A stretch of DNA of 64,000 bases from Azospirillum brasilense (GTDB taxonomy: Bacteria > Pseudomonadota > Alphaproteobacteria > Azospirillales > Azospirillaceae): contig NZ_QLKQ01000016.1 of assembly GCF_003349955.1 (NCBI RefSeq), forward strand, positions 33,659 to 97,658. The letters run 5' to 3'. The position numbers were made by a program, and so were the translations under genes. Of the stretch, positions 10,850-18,577 are shown piece by piece. The notes under the pieces are model-generated. The model ran no database searches. It was given only the letters and a program-made list of their open reading frames with translations, and had not been told where the DNA came from. Each line of letters opens with the position of its first letter. Within the stretch, counting starts at the first letter, position 1.

Positions 10850-11299
10850 ATGTCCCCGCGTCTCGACTACCACGCCACCACCCCCGCCGGCATGAAGGCC
10901 CTCGCCGGCCCGCATGGCTACATCAGCCAGTGTGGGCTTCCGGTCACGCTGATCGACCTCGTGTATCTGCGAGTCTCGCAGATCAACGGCTGCGCCTATT
11001 GCATCGACCTGCACAGCCGCGATCTTCTGAAGAACGGCGTCACCATCGACAAGCTGGTTCTGGTTCCGGTCTGGCACGAGGCCGAAGCGCTGTTCACCGA
11101 CCGCGAGCGCGCCGCGCTGCGCTGGGCGGAGACGGTGACGCGGGTGGCCGAAACCGCCGTCCCGGACGCGGAGTTCCAGGCGGTGTCCGCCCAGTTCTCC
11201 GAGAAGGAGGTCGCCGACCTGACGATCGCCATCGGCCTGATGAACCTTTACAACCGCCTCGCCATCAGCTTCCGCACGGTTCCCACCGCGGCCCGCTGA
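10850..11299 (+). CDS. carboxymuconolactone decarboxylase / AhpD-family protein
   Basis: A 149-residue AhpD-like alkylhydroperoxidase fold. The redox motif is NGCAYCIDLHSRDL (CxxC followed by a histidine three residues later), typical of AhpD-type peroxidases. The N-terminus is the usual SPRLDYHATTPAGMKAL. The true substrate is unknown. It is convergent with the MocR-type regulator gene, whose end is 16 bases away; such pairs are common, but control of this gene by that regulator is inference. Confidence 0.85.
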   Translation: MSPRLDYHATTPAGMKALAGPHGYISQCGLPVTLIDLVYLRVSQINGCAYCIDLHSRDLLKNGVTIDKLVLVPVWHEAEALFTDRERAALRWAETVTRVAETAVPDAEFQAVSAQFSEKEVADLTIAIGLMNLYNRLAISFRTVPTAAR

Positions 11300-11315
11300 G
11301 CGCGGTCCTGCGGCG

Positions 11316-12761
11316 TCACCCGTGCCGCTGCACCAGCTCGGCCAACCGGCGGCAGTCGTCGGACAGGCGCCGTTCCTGGATGTTGGTGATTCCCAGCAGC
11401 AGCCCCCGAGGGCGGGCAGCCTCCGGACCGTCGGCGTACCAGGGCGACAGCGGCACCGGAGCGAGGCCGTCCGCCCGCGCCGCCGCGGCGATGGCGATGT
11501 CACGGCTTTCGGGCGGCAGCAGCAGGCGGACCGCCAGACTTCCCGCAGCCTCCACCGCCATCGCCTCCCCCACTCCCACGGCGTCGCGCAGCGCCGCCAG
11601 AAGCGCCTGCTGGCGGGCGGCGTAGAGCCGCTTCATCCGGCGCAGATGCCGGAAATAATGCCCGCCCGCCATGAAATCGGCGACCGCCCGCTGCATCGCC
11701 GCCGCCGGGGCCGGGGACAAGCAGGCGGCGGCCTCGCCGAAGAGACCGGCCAACCCCGGCGGCACCATCAGGAAGCCGAGCCGCAGCGCCGGGGTGATCG
11801 TCTTGCTGAAGGTGCCGGCGTGCAGCACCCGCCCATCCCGGTCGAGGGAGGCCAGCGCCGGAGCGGCCCGGCCCTTCAGTTGCAGTTCGCTGAGATAGTC
11901 GTCCTCGACGATCCACGCCCCGGTCCGCGACGCCCAGTCCAGCAGGGCGAGGCGGCGCTGCAAGGTCATGGTCACGCCGAGCGGCGCCTGCTGGCCGGGC
12001 GTCACCACGGCCAAACCCGCCGCCGGCGCCCGCGCGATCCCCGCAGCGACGTCGATCCCGGCGGCGTCCGCCGGCACGGGGACCACGGTCATGCCGGCGA
12101 ATTGGAGGGCGCGGCGGGTGAGGGGAAAGCCGGGCTCCTCCATCCAGGCGGTGGCGCCGTCCAGCCGCAAGGCCCGAATGACCAAGCCCAGCGCGCCGGA
12201 ATAGCCCGCCGTGATGACAATCTGCTCCGGCGTGCAGCGGATGCCGCGGGCGATGGCCAGCACGGCGGCGATCTCGCGCCGCAGATCCGGATGGCCGCGA
12301 GGGTCGGGATAGCCGACCGGGGCCGCCGCCGCAACCCGCGCCGCCCGCCCGACGATCCGGGACCACAACGTGAAGGGAAAGGCGTCCTGCGCCGGCACAC
12401 CCATCTGGAAGGGCAGCGGCGCCCGCTCGACATTGGAGAACAGGTCCAGGACCGACGGAGCCTTGACCGGCCCGTCGCGAGACGGCCCCGCCATGGCCCC
12501 CTCGGCCACCCGCGTCCCCGCGGCGCCCAGGCCGACCGCAAGCTGTTCGTCGATCAGCCGCTCATAGGCCTCGCGCACCGTGCCGCGGGACACCCCGAGT
12601 TGAGCGGCCAGATCCCGCCAGGACGGCAACCGCGCCCCTCCCGGCAACCGGCCGTCGCGGATGGCATCGCGCAGGGCGGCGTGGATTTGTGCGGACAGCG
12701 GAACCTTCGCGGTCCGGCTGAGGGCGATGTCCAGAGTTTCCGGCGGCGGCAGGGGAGGCAT
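11316..12761 (-). CDS. MocR-type regulator (GntR HTH fused to class I aminotransferase fold)
   Basis: A 481-residue PdxR/MocR-family regulator. Residues ~10-80 form a GntR winged helix (PLSAQIHAALRDAI, LPSWRDLAAQLGVSRGTVREAYERL). The rest is an aminotransferase-like effector domain with the PLP lysine at about position 320 in the TFSKTITPALRLGF motif. Such proteins normally sense PLP or an amino-acid derivative and do not transaminate in the cell. The ATG at 12761 is preferred over a TTG 15 codons upstream. Target unknown; the convergent AhpD-like gene is one candidate. Confidence 0.88.
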   Translation of the reverse strand: MPPLPPPETLDIALSRTAKVPLSAQIHAALRDAIRDGRLPGGARLPSWRDLAAQLGVSRGTVREAYERLIDEQLAVGLGAAGTRVAEGAMAGPSRDGPVKAPSVLDLFSNVERAPLPFQMGVPAQDAFPFTLWSRIVGRAARVAAAAPVGYPDPRGHPDLRREIAAVLAIARGIRCTPEQIVITAGYSGALGLVIRALRLDGATAWMEEPGFPLTRRALQFAGMTVVPVPADAAGIDVAAGIARAPAAGLAVVTPGQQAPLGVTMTLQRRLALLDWASRTGAWIVEDDYLSELQLKGRAAPALASLDRDGRVLHAGTFSKTITPALRLGFLMVPPGLAGLFGEAAACLSPAPAAAMQRAVADFMAGGHYFRHLRRMKRLYAARQQALLAALRDAVGVGEAMAVEAAGSLAVRLLLPPESRDIAIAAAARADGLAPVPLSPWYADGPEAARPRGLLLGITNIQERRLSDDCRRLAELVQRHG

Positions 12762-12856
12762 GGGCCGCAGGATAGCGCAACCCTGACCGTCCGCAATCCA
12801 CCGCAAGCCTTCCCGATTTCCCGCCGTACGCCCCTCGGCGTCCGGCGCATCGCGGA

Positions 12857-12960
12857 CGAAAAAAAGGCCGGAGCAATCGCTCCGGCCTTGAGTCTAGGGA
12901 GGAAACGCCCCGAGAATGGGCTGGCGGAGAATAGGGGCACCCCTTTCGAACTGGTATTAC
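12857..12960 (-). ncRNA. candidate small RNA with anti-SD motif and strong terminator
   Basis: Read on the minus strand, a C/T-rich TTTCCTCCCTAGACTC (12892-12905) precedes a perfect 10-bp hairpin (AAGGCCGGAG / CTCCGGCCTT, 12864-12889) and a run of eight Ts. The terminator serves no protein gene: the only minus-strand frame here is unconvincing. Small RNAs with an exposed CCUCC motif next to the terminator are known in alphaproteobacteria. The 5' end is a guess. It could instead be only the 3' end of a longer unknown transcript. Confidence 0.35.
12864..12889 (-). terminator. rho-independent terminator (minus strand)
   Basis: A perfect 10-bp GC-rich stem with a 6-base loop, followed on the minus strand by a T-run (A8 on the plus strand, 12858-12865). 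It would stop leftward transcription entering from 12890-13050, upstream of the MocR-type gene. This implies a transcript that begins in the otherwise gene-free interval. Confidence 0.8.
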
Positions 12961-13130
12961 CAATCAGGAATAGGTGCAGTGCAGCACCCGCATAGGCCAG
13001 GGTTGCCCTGTGAGCAACGGCGTCGCAGCTGAGCTGACCACTTCTTCCGTTCGTGGAAAGTTTAAAAACCCTAAAACCTAACGTGGTATATTCAAGGGGC
13101 TCACCCTCGCCTGCATGTGTGGAGATAGTT
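12890..13130. other. gene-free interval upstream of lipoprotein gene
   Basis: Together with the terminator region this forms a ~370-base stretch without a supported protein gene between the MocR-type gene and the lipoprotein gene. It holds the candidate sRNA on the minus strand and, nearer the lipoprotein gene, an AT-rich segment (TTTAAAAACCCTAAAACC from about 13060, with a TATATT hexamer near 13086) that is a plausible promoter for the downstream gene. I see no tRNA. Confidence 0.4.
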
Positions 13131-13826
13131 ATGGGTCAGAAACTCGCGATTTTTGTGGCCTTTTTCTTAATATTGAGCGGCTGTGTTGCTATGACACCAG
13201 CCGCCCCAGAGGTTTCCGTCAAGGATTTCCCACAAATTGGCAAGACTGTCACTCGCGAAATTGGCGAAACAATCATTGATCAGGAAAATATTAAAGTCTT
13301 TCCTGCAGCCTATTTCAGCCACGACCTCAAATATGCCATGACTGCATTGTATGTCGGCTTCCGAAAAGATACCCCATATGTGGCAGATCAGATCATCAAT
13401 GGCCAAAAAGCTTACTGCGGACAGGGATTTATTTGCGGCGGATTCAATAACGATTGCCAGGAAGGGCAGCCCGTCTGCTTTGTTAAGGGAAAATCATCGT
13501 CCCAAATTGATGTTCTGGGAAAATTTGGACTCGAAGCCATCAACATCAATCCGAACTTGATCCGGTATAGCCGCGCGGCCGCGTTCGACAGCGTTGGTTT
13601 CCGGCGCTACCTCGTCTACACCGGCAAGTCTGGGCCGGTAATTCATCTCGGATACAAGGAGCATACCAGCGAGCTCGACCGCCCGGCCTTTTCGCAGGAT
13701 CTGAAATTCGATCTCTCAGAGAGTCGAGTCATCGGCTTCAAGGGAGCCCGATTTGAAATACTCTCAGCAACGAGCACCGAGATTACCTACAAGATGCTCA
13801 CCGGCTTCGCGGACCGCACCGACTAA
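13131..13826 (+). CDS. hypothetical lipoprotein, AT-richer than neighbours
   Basis: A 231-residue protein with a signal peptide (IFVAFFLILSG) ending in a lipobox LSGC, so probably lipid-anchored after cleavage. The mature part begins VAMTPAAPEVSVKDF and has three further cysteines around residues 95-120 (YCGQGFICGGFNNDCQ). I do not recognise the family. The ATG at 13131 is chosen because it has a GGAGA ribosome-binding site and directly starts the signal peptide. Codon use is clearly AT-richer than all neighbours, a sign of recent transfer. Confidence 0.72.
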   Translation: MGQKLAIFVAFFLILSGCVAMTPAAPEVSVKDFPQIGKTVTREIGETIIDQENIKVFPAAYFSHDLKYAMTALYVGFRKDTPYVADQIINGQKAYCGQGFICGGFNNDCQEGQPVCFVKGKSSSQIDVLGKFGLEAININPNLIRYSRAAAFDSVGFRRYLVYTGKSGPVIHLGYKEHTSELDRPAFSQDLKFDLSESRVIGFKGARFEILSATSTEITYKMLTGFADRTD

Positions 13827-13882
13827 TCCGCCCCGCGGCCGTGCAGGAGCATCCGCTCCCACAAGCCGCGTCCGCCATTTGA

Positions 13883-13903
13883 GAGCAGGCGCAAAGCCTG
13901 CTC
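13883..13903 (+). terminator. stem-loop downstream of lipoprotein gene
   Basis: A perfect 8-bp inverted repeat GAGCAGGC-GCAAA-GCCTGCTC lies 57 bases after the lipoprotein gene. Only a weak T-run follows, so termination is plausible but not certain. Confidence 0.4.
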
Positions 13904-13910
13904 GGACAAG

Positions 13911-13960
13911 CTTTAGACTCGCCGACGTCAATGGCCTTTAGACTCGCCGACGTCAATGGC
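13911..13960. repeat. 25-bp perfect tandem duplication
   Basis: The 25-base unit that begins CTTTAGACTCGCCGACGTCA occurs twice head to tail with no mismatch. It lies in a ~310-base gene-free gap (13827-14138) between the lipoprotein gene and the nucleotidase-like gene. Apart from the stem-loop and this duplication I see nothing else in that gap except the leader of the next gene. Confidence 0.9.
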
Positions 13961-14138
13961 CTTTCGGCATTTCCTCCGTCCTATGGTGTCCGGGTGCCGT
14001 CCCGTCGTGGAACGGGGCGATTTGTCATCCTCGGTACAGCTTCACCACCGGCGCGCGAACGCGCATAATCCGACGCGGAACTGGGGGTGCGGCCCGCAGC
14101 GGCGATGGCCGTGCGGACGCTGGATGGGGAACGACGGC

Positions 14139-15674
14139 ATGGGATTCGGCAGGGGCGTCTGGCTGCGCCCGGTGGTCGCGCTGGTTCTCGGGATTTTGAC
14201 CAGCGGGATTTCGGCCGGCGGACCCGCGTGGGCGGACCCCACCCGCTTCACCATCCTCTACGCCCACAGCACGACCGAGCTGGAGGACGTGCAAGGACGC
14301 GGCGGCATCGCCCGGCTCGCCACGCTGGTCCGGCAGGAACGGGCGGCGGGCGGCACCGTGCTGGTTCTGCACGGCGGGCAGGCGCTCGCCCCCTCCGTCC
14401 TGTCCTTCTACGACCAGGGTGCGCACGTCATCGACCTGCTGAACGGGGTCGGCATCGACGCCATGGCGGCGCTGAACCGGGAATTCCACCACGGCGACGA
14501 CGTGCTGATGACCCGCGCCTTCGAGGCGAACTTCCCCATGGTCGTCTCCAACGCGGTGGACCGCCAGACCGGCAAGCCTCTGGACGGGCTGGAGGACCGC
14601 GCGATGCTCAACGCCGGGCCGGTGCGCGTCGGGGTGCTGGCCGCGACGCCGGCGCGGACGGGGGAAATCACCCGCTCGCCGCGCACCGACTTCCTGCCGC
14701 CGGGGCCGGTCCTGGCGCGCAAGGCGAAGGAGCTGCGCAACGCCGGGGCCGATCTAGTGGTGGCGCTGACCGGCGATTCCGGCGGCACCCACCGCGAGGT
14801 GATCGCCTCCGGCGCCGCCGACATCGTGCTCTACCAGGACCGCGGGCGGGTGGTCGCCGTGGATTACGACGGCAAGACCCTGAACGCGACGGTCGAGCCC
14901 CAGGCCGCCTGGGTGTTGGCCCTGGACGTCACCGCCGAGACGGTGACCAAGGAGGGCGCCACACGCACCGTGTGGAGCAGCGGCGTGCGCGCCATCGACA
15001 CCGCCAGCGTTCCTCCCGACCCCACCCTCGACGCCCAGGCCAAAGCCTACCGCGCGCGGCTGGACAGCATGCTGGGCATGCAGGTTGGCCGGCTGGATGC
15101 CCCCATCGACACGCGGCGCGAGGCGGTGCGCGCCAGTGAAAACGCCTTCGCCAACACCGTCGCCGATTCGCTGCGGGAGGCGATGGAGGCCGACGTGGCG
15201 CTGATCAACGGCGGCTCCTTCCGCGGCGACCGCGCCTACGCGGCGGGCACGGTGTGGACGCGCCGGGAGATCCAGACCGAATTCCCCTTCCACGACACCG
15301 CCGTGCTGATCGAGGTCACCGGGCAGCAGCTGCGCGACGCGCTGGAGTTCGGCTTCTCCGGAATCGAGCAGTTGCAGGGCCGCTTCCCGCACCTGTCCAA
15401 CGCCCACGTCACCGTCGACGCGTCGCGCCCGCCCGGCCAGCGGGTGGTGGCGCTGACGGTGGGCGGCAAGCCGGTCGAGCCGTTGGCCCGCTTCCGGCTG
15501 GCCACCGGCAGCTACCTCGCCAACGGCGGGGACGGCTATGCGATGCTGTCCACCGCCCCGCGTCTGGTGGACGACCGGGACGCCGATTTCGTTTCGACCA
15601 TCCTGGCCAGCCGGATCGCCCGCACGGGCAGCTTCGCGCCGCGGCTCGACGGCCGCCTGACGGTCCAGCGGTAG
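14139..15674 (+). CDS. 5'-nucleotidase-like periplasmic protein with degenerate metallophosphatase domain
   Basis: A 511-residue protein of UshA/5'-nucleotidase architecture. A signal peptide (LRPVVALVLGILTSGISAGGPAWA) precedes the phosphatase domain, and the C-terminal substrate domain is intact (NTVADSLREAMEADVALINGGSFRGD, then PFHDTAVLIEVTG). The metal-site motifs of the N-terminal domain are changed. The family DxHG/NDxH motif reads AHSTTE, GDxxxxS reads HGGQALAPS, GNHEFD reads LNREFHHG, and the distal GGHDH is absent. Catalysis is therefore doubtful. A GGGGA ribosome-binding site supports this ATG. It lies seven bases before a sensor kinase gene. Confidence 0.82.
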   Translation: MGFGRGVWLRPVVALVLGILTSGISAGGPAWADPTRFTILYAHSTTELEDVQGRGGIARLATLVRQERAAGGTVLVLHGGQALAPSVLSFYDQGAHVIDLLNGVGIDAMAALNREFHHGDDVLMTRAFEANFPMVVSNAVDRQTGKPLDGLEDRAMLNAGPVRVGVLAATPARTGEITRSPRTDFLPPGPVLARKAKELRNAGADLVVALTGDSGGTHREVIASGAADIVLYQDRGRVVAVDYDGKTLNATVEPQAAWVLALDVTAETVTKEGATRTVWSSGVRAIDTASVPPDPTLDAQAKAYRARLDSMLGMQVGRLDAPIDTRREAVRASENAFANTVADSLREAMEADVALINGGSFRGDRAYAAGTVWTRREIQTEFPFHDTAVLIEVTGQQLRDALEFGFSGIEQLQGRFPHLSNAHVTVDASRPPGQRVVALTVGGKPVEPLARFRLATGSYLANGGDGYAMLSTAPRLVDDRDADFVSTILASRIARTGSFAPRLDGRLTVQR

Positions 15675-15681
15675 CCGCGGA

Positions 15682-18153
15682 ATGGACGCCACGCCGCCTT
15701 CCACCGACCGCGCCGAGACCGCGCCCCCCCTGCCGCGGCGCCGACGCGCGCGCGCCGGCATCGTGCTGCGCATTTCCATCGGCCTGACCATCATGACGAT
15801 GCTGGTCCTGCTGGTCGGCGTCGTGTCGCTGTCCTCCTTCCAGCTGTTCCGGGGGGAGGTGTCGGTGCTGTCCACCACCACCCTGCCGAAGGTCATCACC
15901 AGCGCGGAGCTGCGCGGCTCGCTCCAGAAGCTGGTCGCCCGCCTGCCCGTCCTGGCCGGCGCGGCCACCACCCCGCAGCGCCGGGCCATCTACGACGAGC
16001 TCATCAGCGAACTGGAGTTCCTGAGAAAGCTGGTGGAGCGCATGCGCGACCTCCACCAGCAAGGGGAACCGGGTGGCGATGGCGAAAGCGACGAGCTGCG
16101 GCTTCTGGAGCAGGCCCAGTCCACGCTGCTGATCCTGGCGGCGACGGTGGCCGACCTGAACGCCGAGGTCGGGCGGCAGATCGATGCCGGCGCCCGGCAG
16201 GCGGAGGCGATCCGCGCGCTGGCCCAGCTCGCCGACGCGCTGGAGCGGTTGCCGGGGGCGGAACCCGGCACCGGCCCGGCCGCGGCGGCGCCCGGCGAGG
16301 GCGGGATGCTGGGCGCGTGGGCGGTGCGGGCGGGCGCGCTGATGGCGCGGGCCGCGGGGGCGATGCAGACCGACCATTTGAACCGGCTGCGGGGGGAGCG
16401 GCGCAACGCGGAGAACACGTTGGCCGAGCTGGGCCGGCTGGCGGCCGCCACGCCCGAGCCGGAGGGCTCCGCGATGGAGCGGATCCGGGCCGATCTCGCC
16501 ACGATCCTGGTGGCGCCGGGGGCGCTGTTCGACAGCTCCGCCGAGCGGCTGCAGGCGCGCAACCGCGCCCAGGCGCTGTCCGGCCAGTCGCGGGTCCTGG
16601 TGGAGACGGTGGACCGCTTCACGCTGGCCCTGTTCGACGCCATCCACGACCAGTCCACCGACCGCACCGGCGATCTGGCGGCGATGATCCAGGAGCGCTC
16701 GCGCCTGGTGATGGTGCTGGGCGGCGCCTCCATCCTGCTGGCCATCCTGGTCCATCTCTTCTTCCGGCGCTTCCTGACCTCGCGGCTGGTGGCGCTGAAC
16801 GGCGCGGTGCTGGCCCGCCTGTCCGGCAGCGACGCGACGGTGCCGGTGGAGGGCAACGACGAGATCACCGACATCGCCGCCTCCATCCGCTACTTCATCG
16901 ACGAGATCGACCGGCGCCAGATGGATCTGGCCGAGAAGGAGCGGCGCTTCCGCGACCTCGTCGAGGGCTCGATCCAGGGCATCATCATCCACCGCGACTT
17001 CCGCCCGCTCTACGCCAACGACGCCTTCCTGCAGATCCTGGGCAGCAGCCTGGACCGGGCGCTGCGGGTGCGCTCGGTGCTCGACTTCATCGCCGAGGAC
17101 AGCCGGCCCCTGGTCGAGGACAACTACCGGCACATCGTCGCCACCGGCCTGCCCAGCGAGCGGCGACGGCTGCGCGCCCGCCGGCTCGACGGCTCGGAGC
17201 GCTGGATCGAGCTGACCAGCCGCCGCATCGACTGGAAGGGGGAGACCGCCGTCCAGTCGATCGTCGTCGACGTGACCCGCGAGGTCGAGGCGGAGGCGGC
17301 GCTGCGCCGGTCCCGCGACGCGGCGGAACAGGCGCTGCGCGAGTTGAAGGAGACCCAGGCCAGCCTGATCCAGGCGGAGAAGATGGCCTCGCTCGGCCAG
17401 CTCGTCGCCGGGGTGGCGCACGAGGTCAACACGCCCATCGGCATCACCATCACCGGCGCCTCGCAGCTTGCCGTGCAGTTCGAGGAGCTAGCCCGCCAGA
17501 TCGCCGCCGGGGCCATCAAGAAGTCGGAATTCCAACGCTTCCTCGCCGATGGCGGCGAGATGGCCCGGCTGATCCTGTCCAACAGCATGCGCGCCGCCGA
17601 TCTGGTGCAGAGCTTCAAGATGGTCGCGGTGGACCAGTCGAGCGACGAACGCCGCCGGTTCGAGCTGAGGACCTACATCGGCGAACTGCTGCGCAGCCTG
17701 CGCCCGACCTACAAGGACGTGGCCGGCCTGGACATCGGGGTGGACAGCCCGGACGAGCTGGAGTTGGACGGCTATCCCGGCGCGCTGTCGCAGATCCTCA
17801 CCAACCTCGTCCTCAACGCGCTGACCCACGCCTTCACGCCGCACCATCCGGGCCGGCTGACCATCGCCGCTCGCCTGCTGCCGCAGGATCAGGTGGAGCT
17901 GACGGTGGCCGACGACGGGTTGGGCATCCCGTCGGACATCCTGCCGAAGATCTTCGACCCCTTCTTCACCACCCGCCGCGGCAGCGGGGGGAGCGGGCTG
18001 GGGCTGCACATCGTCTACAACCTCGTCACCGGCACGCTGCGCGGCACCATCACGGTGCAGAGCATCCCCGGCGAGGGCACCCGCTTCACCCTGCGCTTCC
18101 CCCGCGTCACGCCGACGGTGGGAACAAGCGTGGGCAAGGCGGAACTGGTGTGA
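15682..18153 (+). CDS. membrane PAS-domain sensor histidine kinase
   Basis: An 823-residue kinase with two membrane helices (~25-50 and ~343-365) enclosing a ~290-residue periplasmic, mostly helical sensor region. A HAMP-like linker (~370-420), a PAS domain (~422-540), and a dimerisation/phosphoacceptor domain with His580 in GVAHEVNTPIG follow. The C-terminal HATPase has the N box LVLNAL, G1 DDGLGIP, an F box and G2 SGLGLHIVYNLV. No response regulator gene is adjacent. Close coupling to the preceding periplasmic pseudo-nucleotidase suggests a shared signalling role (inference). Confidence 0.9.
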   Translation: MDATPPSTDRAETAPPLPRRRRARAGIVLRISIGLTIMTMLVLLVGVVSLSSFQLFRGEVSVLSTTTLPKVITSAELRGSLQKLVARLPVLAGAATTPQRRAIYDELISELEFLRKLVERMRDLHQQGEPGGDGESDELRLLEQAQSTLLILAATVADLNAEVGRQIDAGARQAEAIRALAQLADALERLPGAEPGTGPAAAAPGEGGMLGAWAVRAGALMARAAGAMQTDHLNRLRGERRNAENTLAELGRLAAATPEPEGSAMERIRADLATILVAPGALFDSSAERLQARNRAQALSGQSRVLVETVDRFTLALFDAIHDQSTDRTGDLAAMIQERSRLVMVLGGASILLAILVHLFFRRFLTSRLVALNGAVLARLSGSDATVPVEGNDEITDIAASIRYFIDEIDRRQMDLAEKERRFRDLVEGSIQGIIIHRDFRPLYANDAFLQILGSSLDRALRVRSVLDFIAEDSRPLVEDNYRHIVATGLPSERRRLRARRLDGSERWIELTSRRIDWKGETAVQSIVVDVTREVEAEAALRRSRDAAEQALRELKETQASLIQAEKMASLGQLVAGVAHEVNTPIGITITGASQLAVQFEELARQIAAGAIKKSEFQRFLADGGEMARLILSNSMRAADLVQSFKMVAVDQSSDERRRFELRTYIGELLRSLRPTYKDVAGLDIGVDSPDELELDGYPGALSQILTNLVLNALTHAFTPHHPGRLTIAARLLPQDQVELTVADDGLGIPSDILPKIFDPFFTTRRGSGGSGLGLHIVYNLVTGTLRGTITVQSIPGEGTRFTLRFPRVTPTVGTSVGKAELV

Positions 18154-18178
18154 TCCCGTGGCCTTCCGGAAAGCCCGG

Positions 18179-18511
18179 TCAGCGCACCTCGCCCTCGAAC
18201 CAGTGACGGCCCTTGCGGTCCTCGACCTCGATCACCCAGACGTCGGGGTCGTAGCGGGTCTGGCGGGCGATGTAGGCGTCGGCCGTCGCCTCGTCCACCG
18301 GCTCGGCCCCGGTGCCGCGCGACCAGCGCAGCCGCTCCTCGTCGCGCACCTGGACCAGCACGCTGAAGGTCCGGTCCAGCCGGTTCAGTTTCAGGATGAC
18401 CGTGCCGCGGCTGGGGTCGCCCTTGCGCAGAACCATCATCGTGACGCCCTCGGCATCGGCGGCGCGGATGTGCGCCATCACCCAGAGATGCGTCGGCAGA
18501 CGGTCGTCCAT
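18179..18511 (-). CDS. DUF1491 family protein
   Basis: A 110-residue protein of the alphaproteobacterial DUF1491 family, function unknown. It starts DDRLPTHLWVMAHIR and has the family blocks GDPSRGTVILKLN and YDPDVWVIEVEDR. A GAGGAT ribosome-binding site precedes the ATG. It is convergent with the kinase gene and divergent, 66 bases away, from the TPR-glycosyltransferase gene. Confidence 0.82.
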   Translation of the reverse strand: MDDRLPTHLWVMAHIRAADAEGVTMMVLRKGDPSRGTVILKLNRLDRTFSVLVQVRDEERLRWSRGTGAEPVDEATADAYIARQTRYDPDVWVIEVEDRKGRHWFEGEVR

Positions 18512-18577
18512 GGAAATCCTCGTTCCGGGAAGGTCCGGGGGCTCGCCTTCGGCATGGCCCCGGTGTAGACAACGGGC

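Noticed and set aside
12562..12963. Minus-strand open frame running from the sRNA/terminator region into the MocR-type gene
   Set aside because: It reads through the terminator hairpin and overlaps the regulator out of frame; composition is Arg/Gly-rich and no start signal is present.
12930..12975. Possible tmRNA or tRNA-like TTCGAA segment upstream of the lipoprotein gene
   Set aside because: No T-arm stem or acceptor stem can be formed around it and no anticodon arm is seen.
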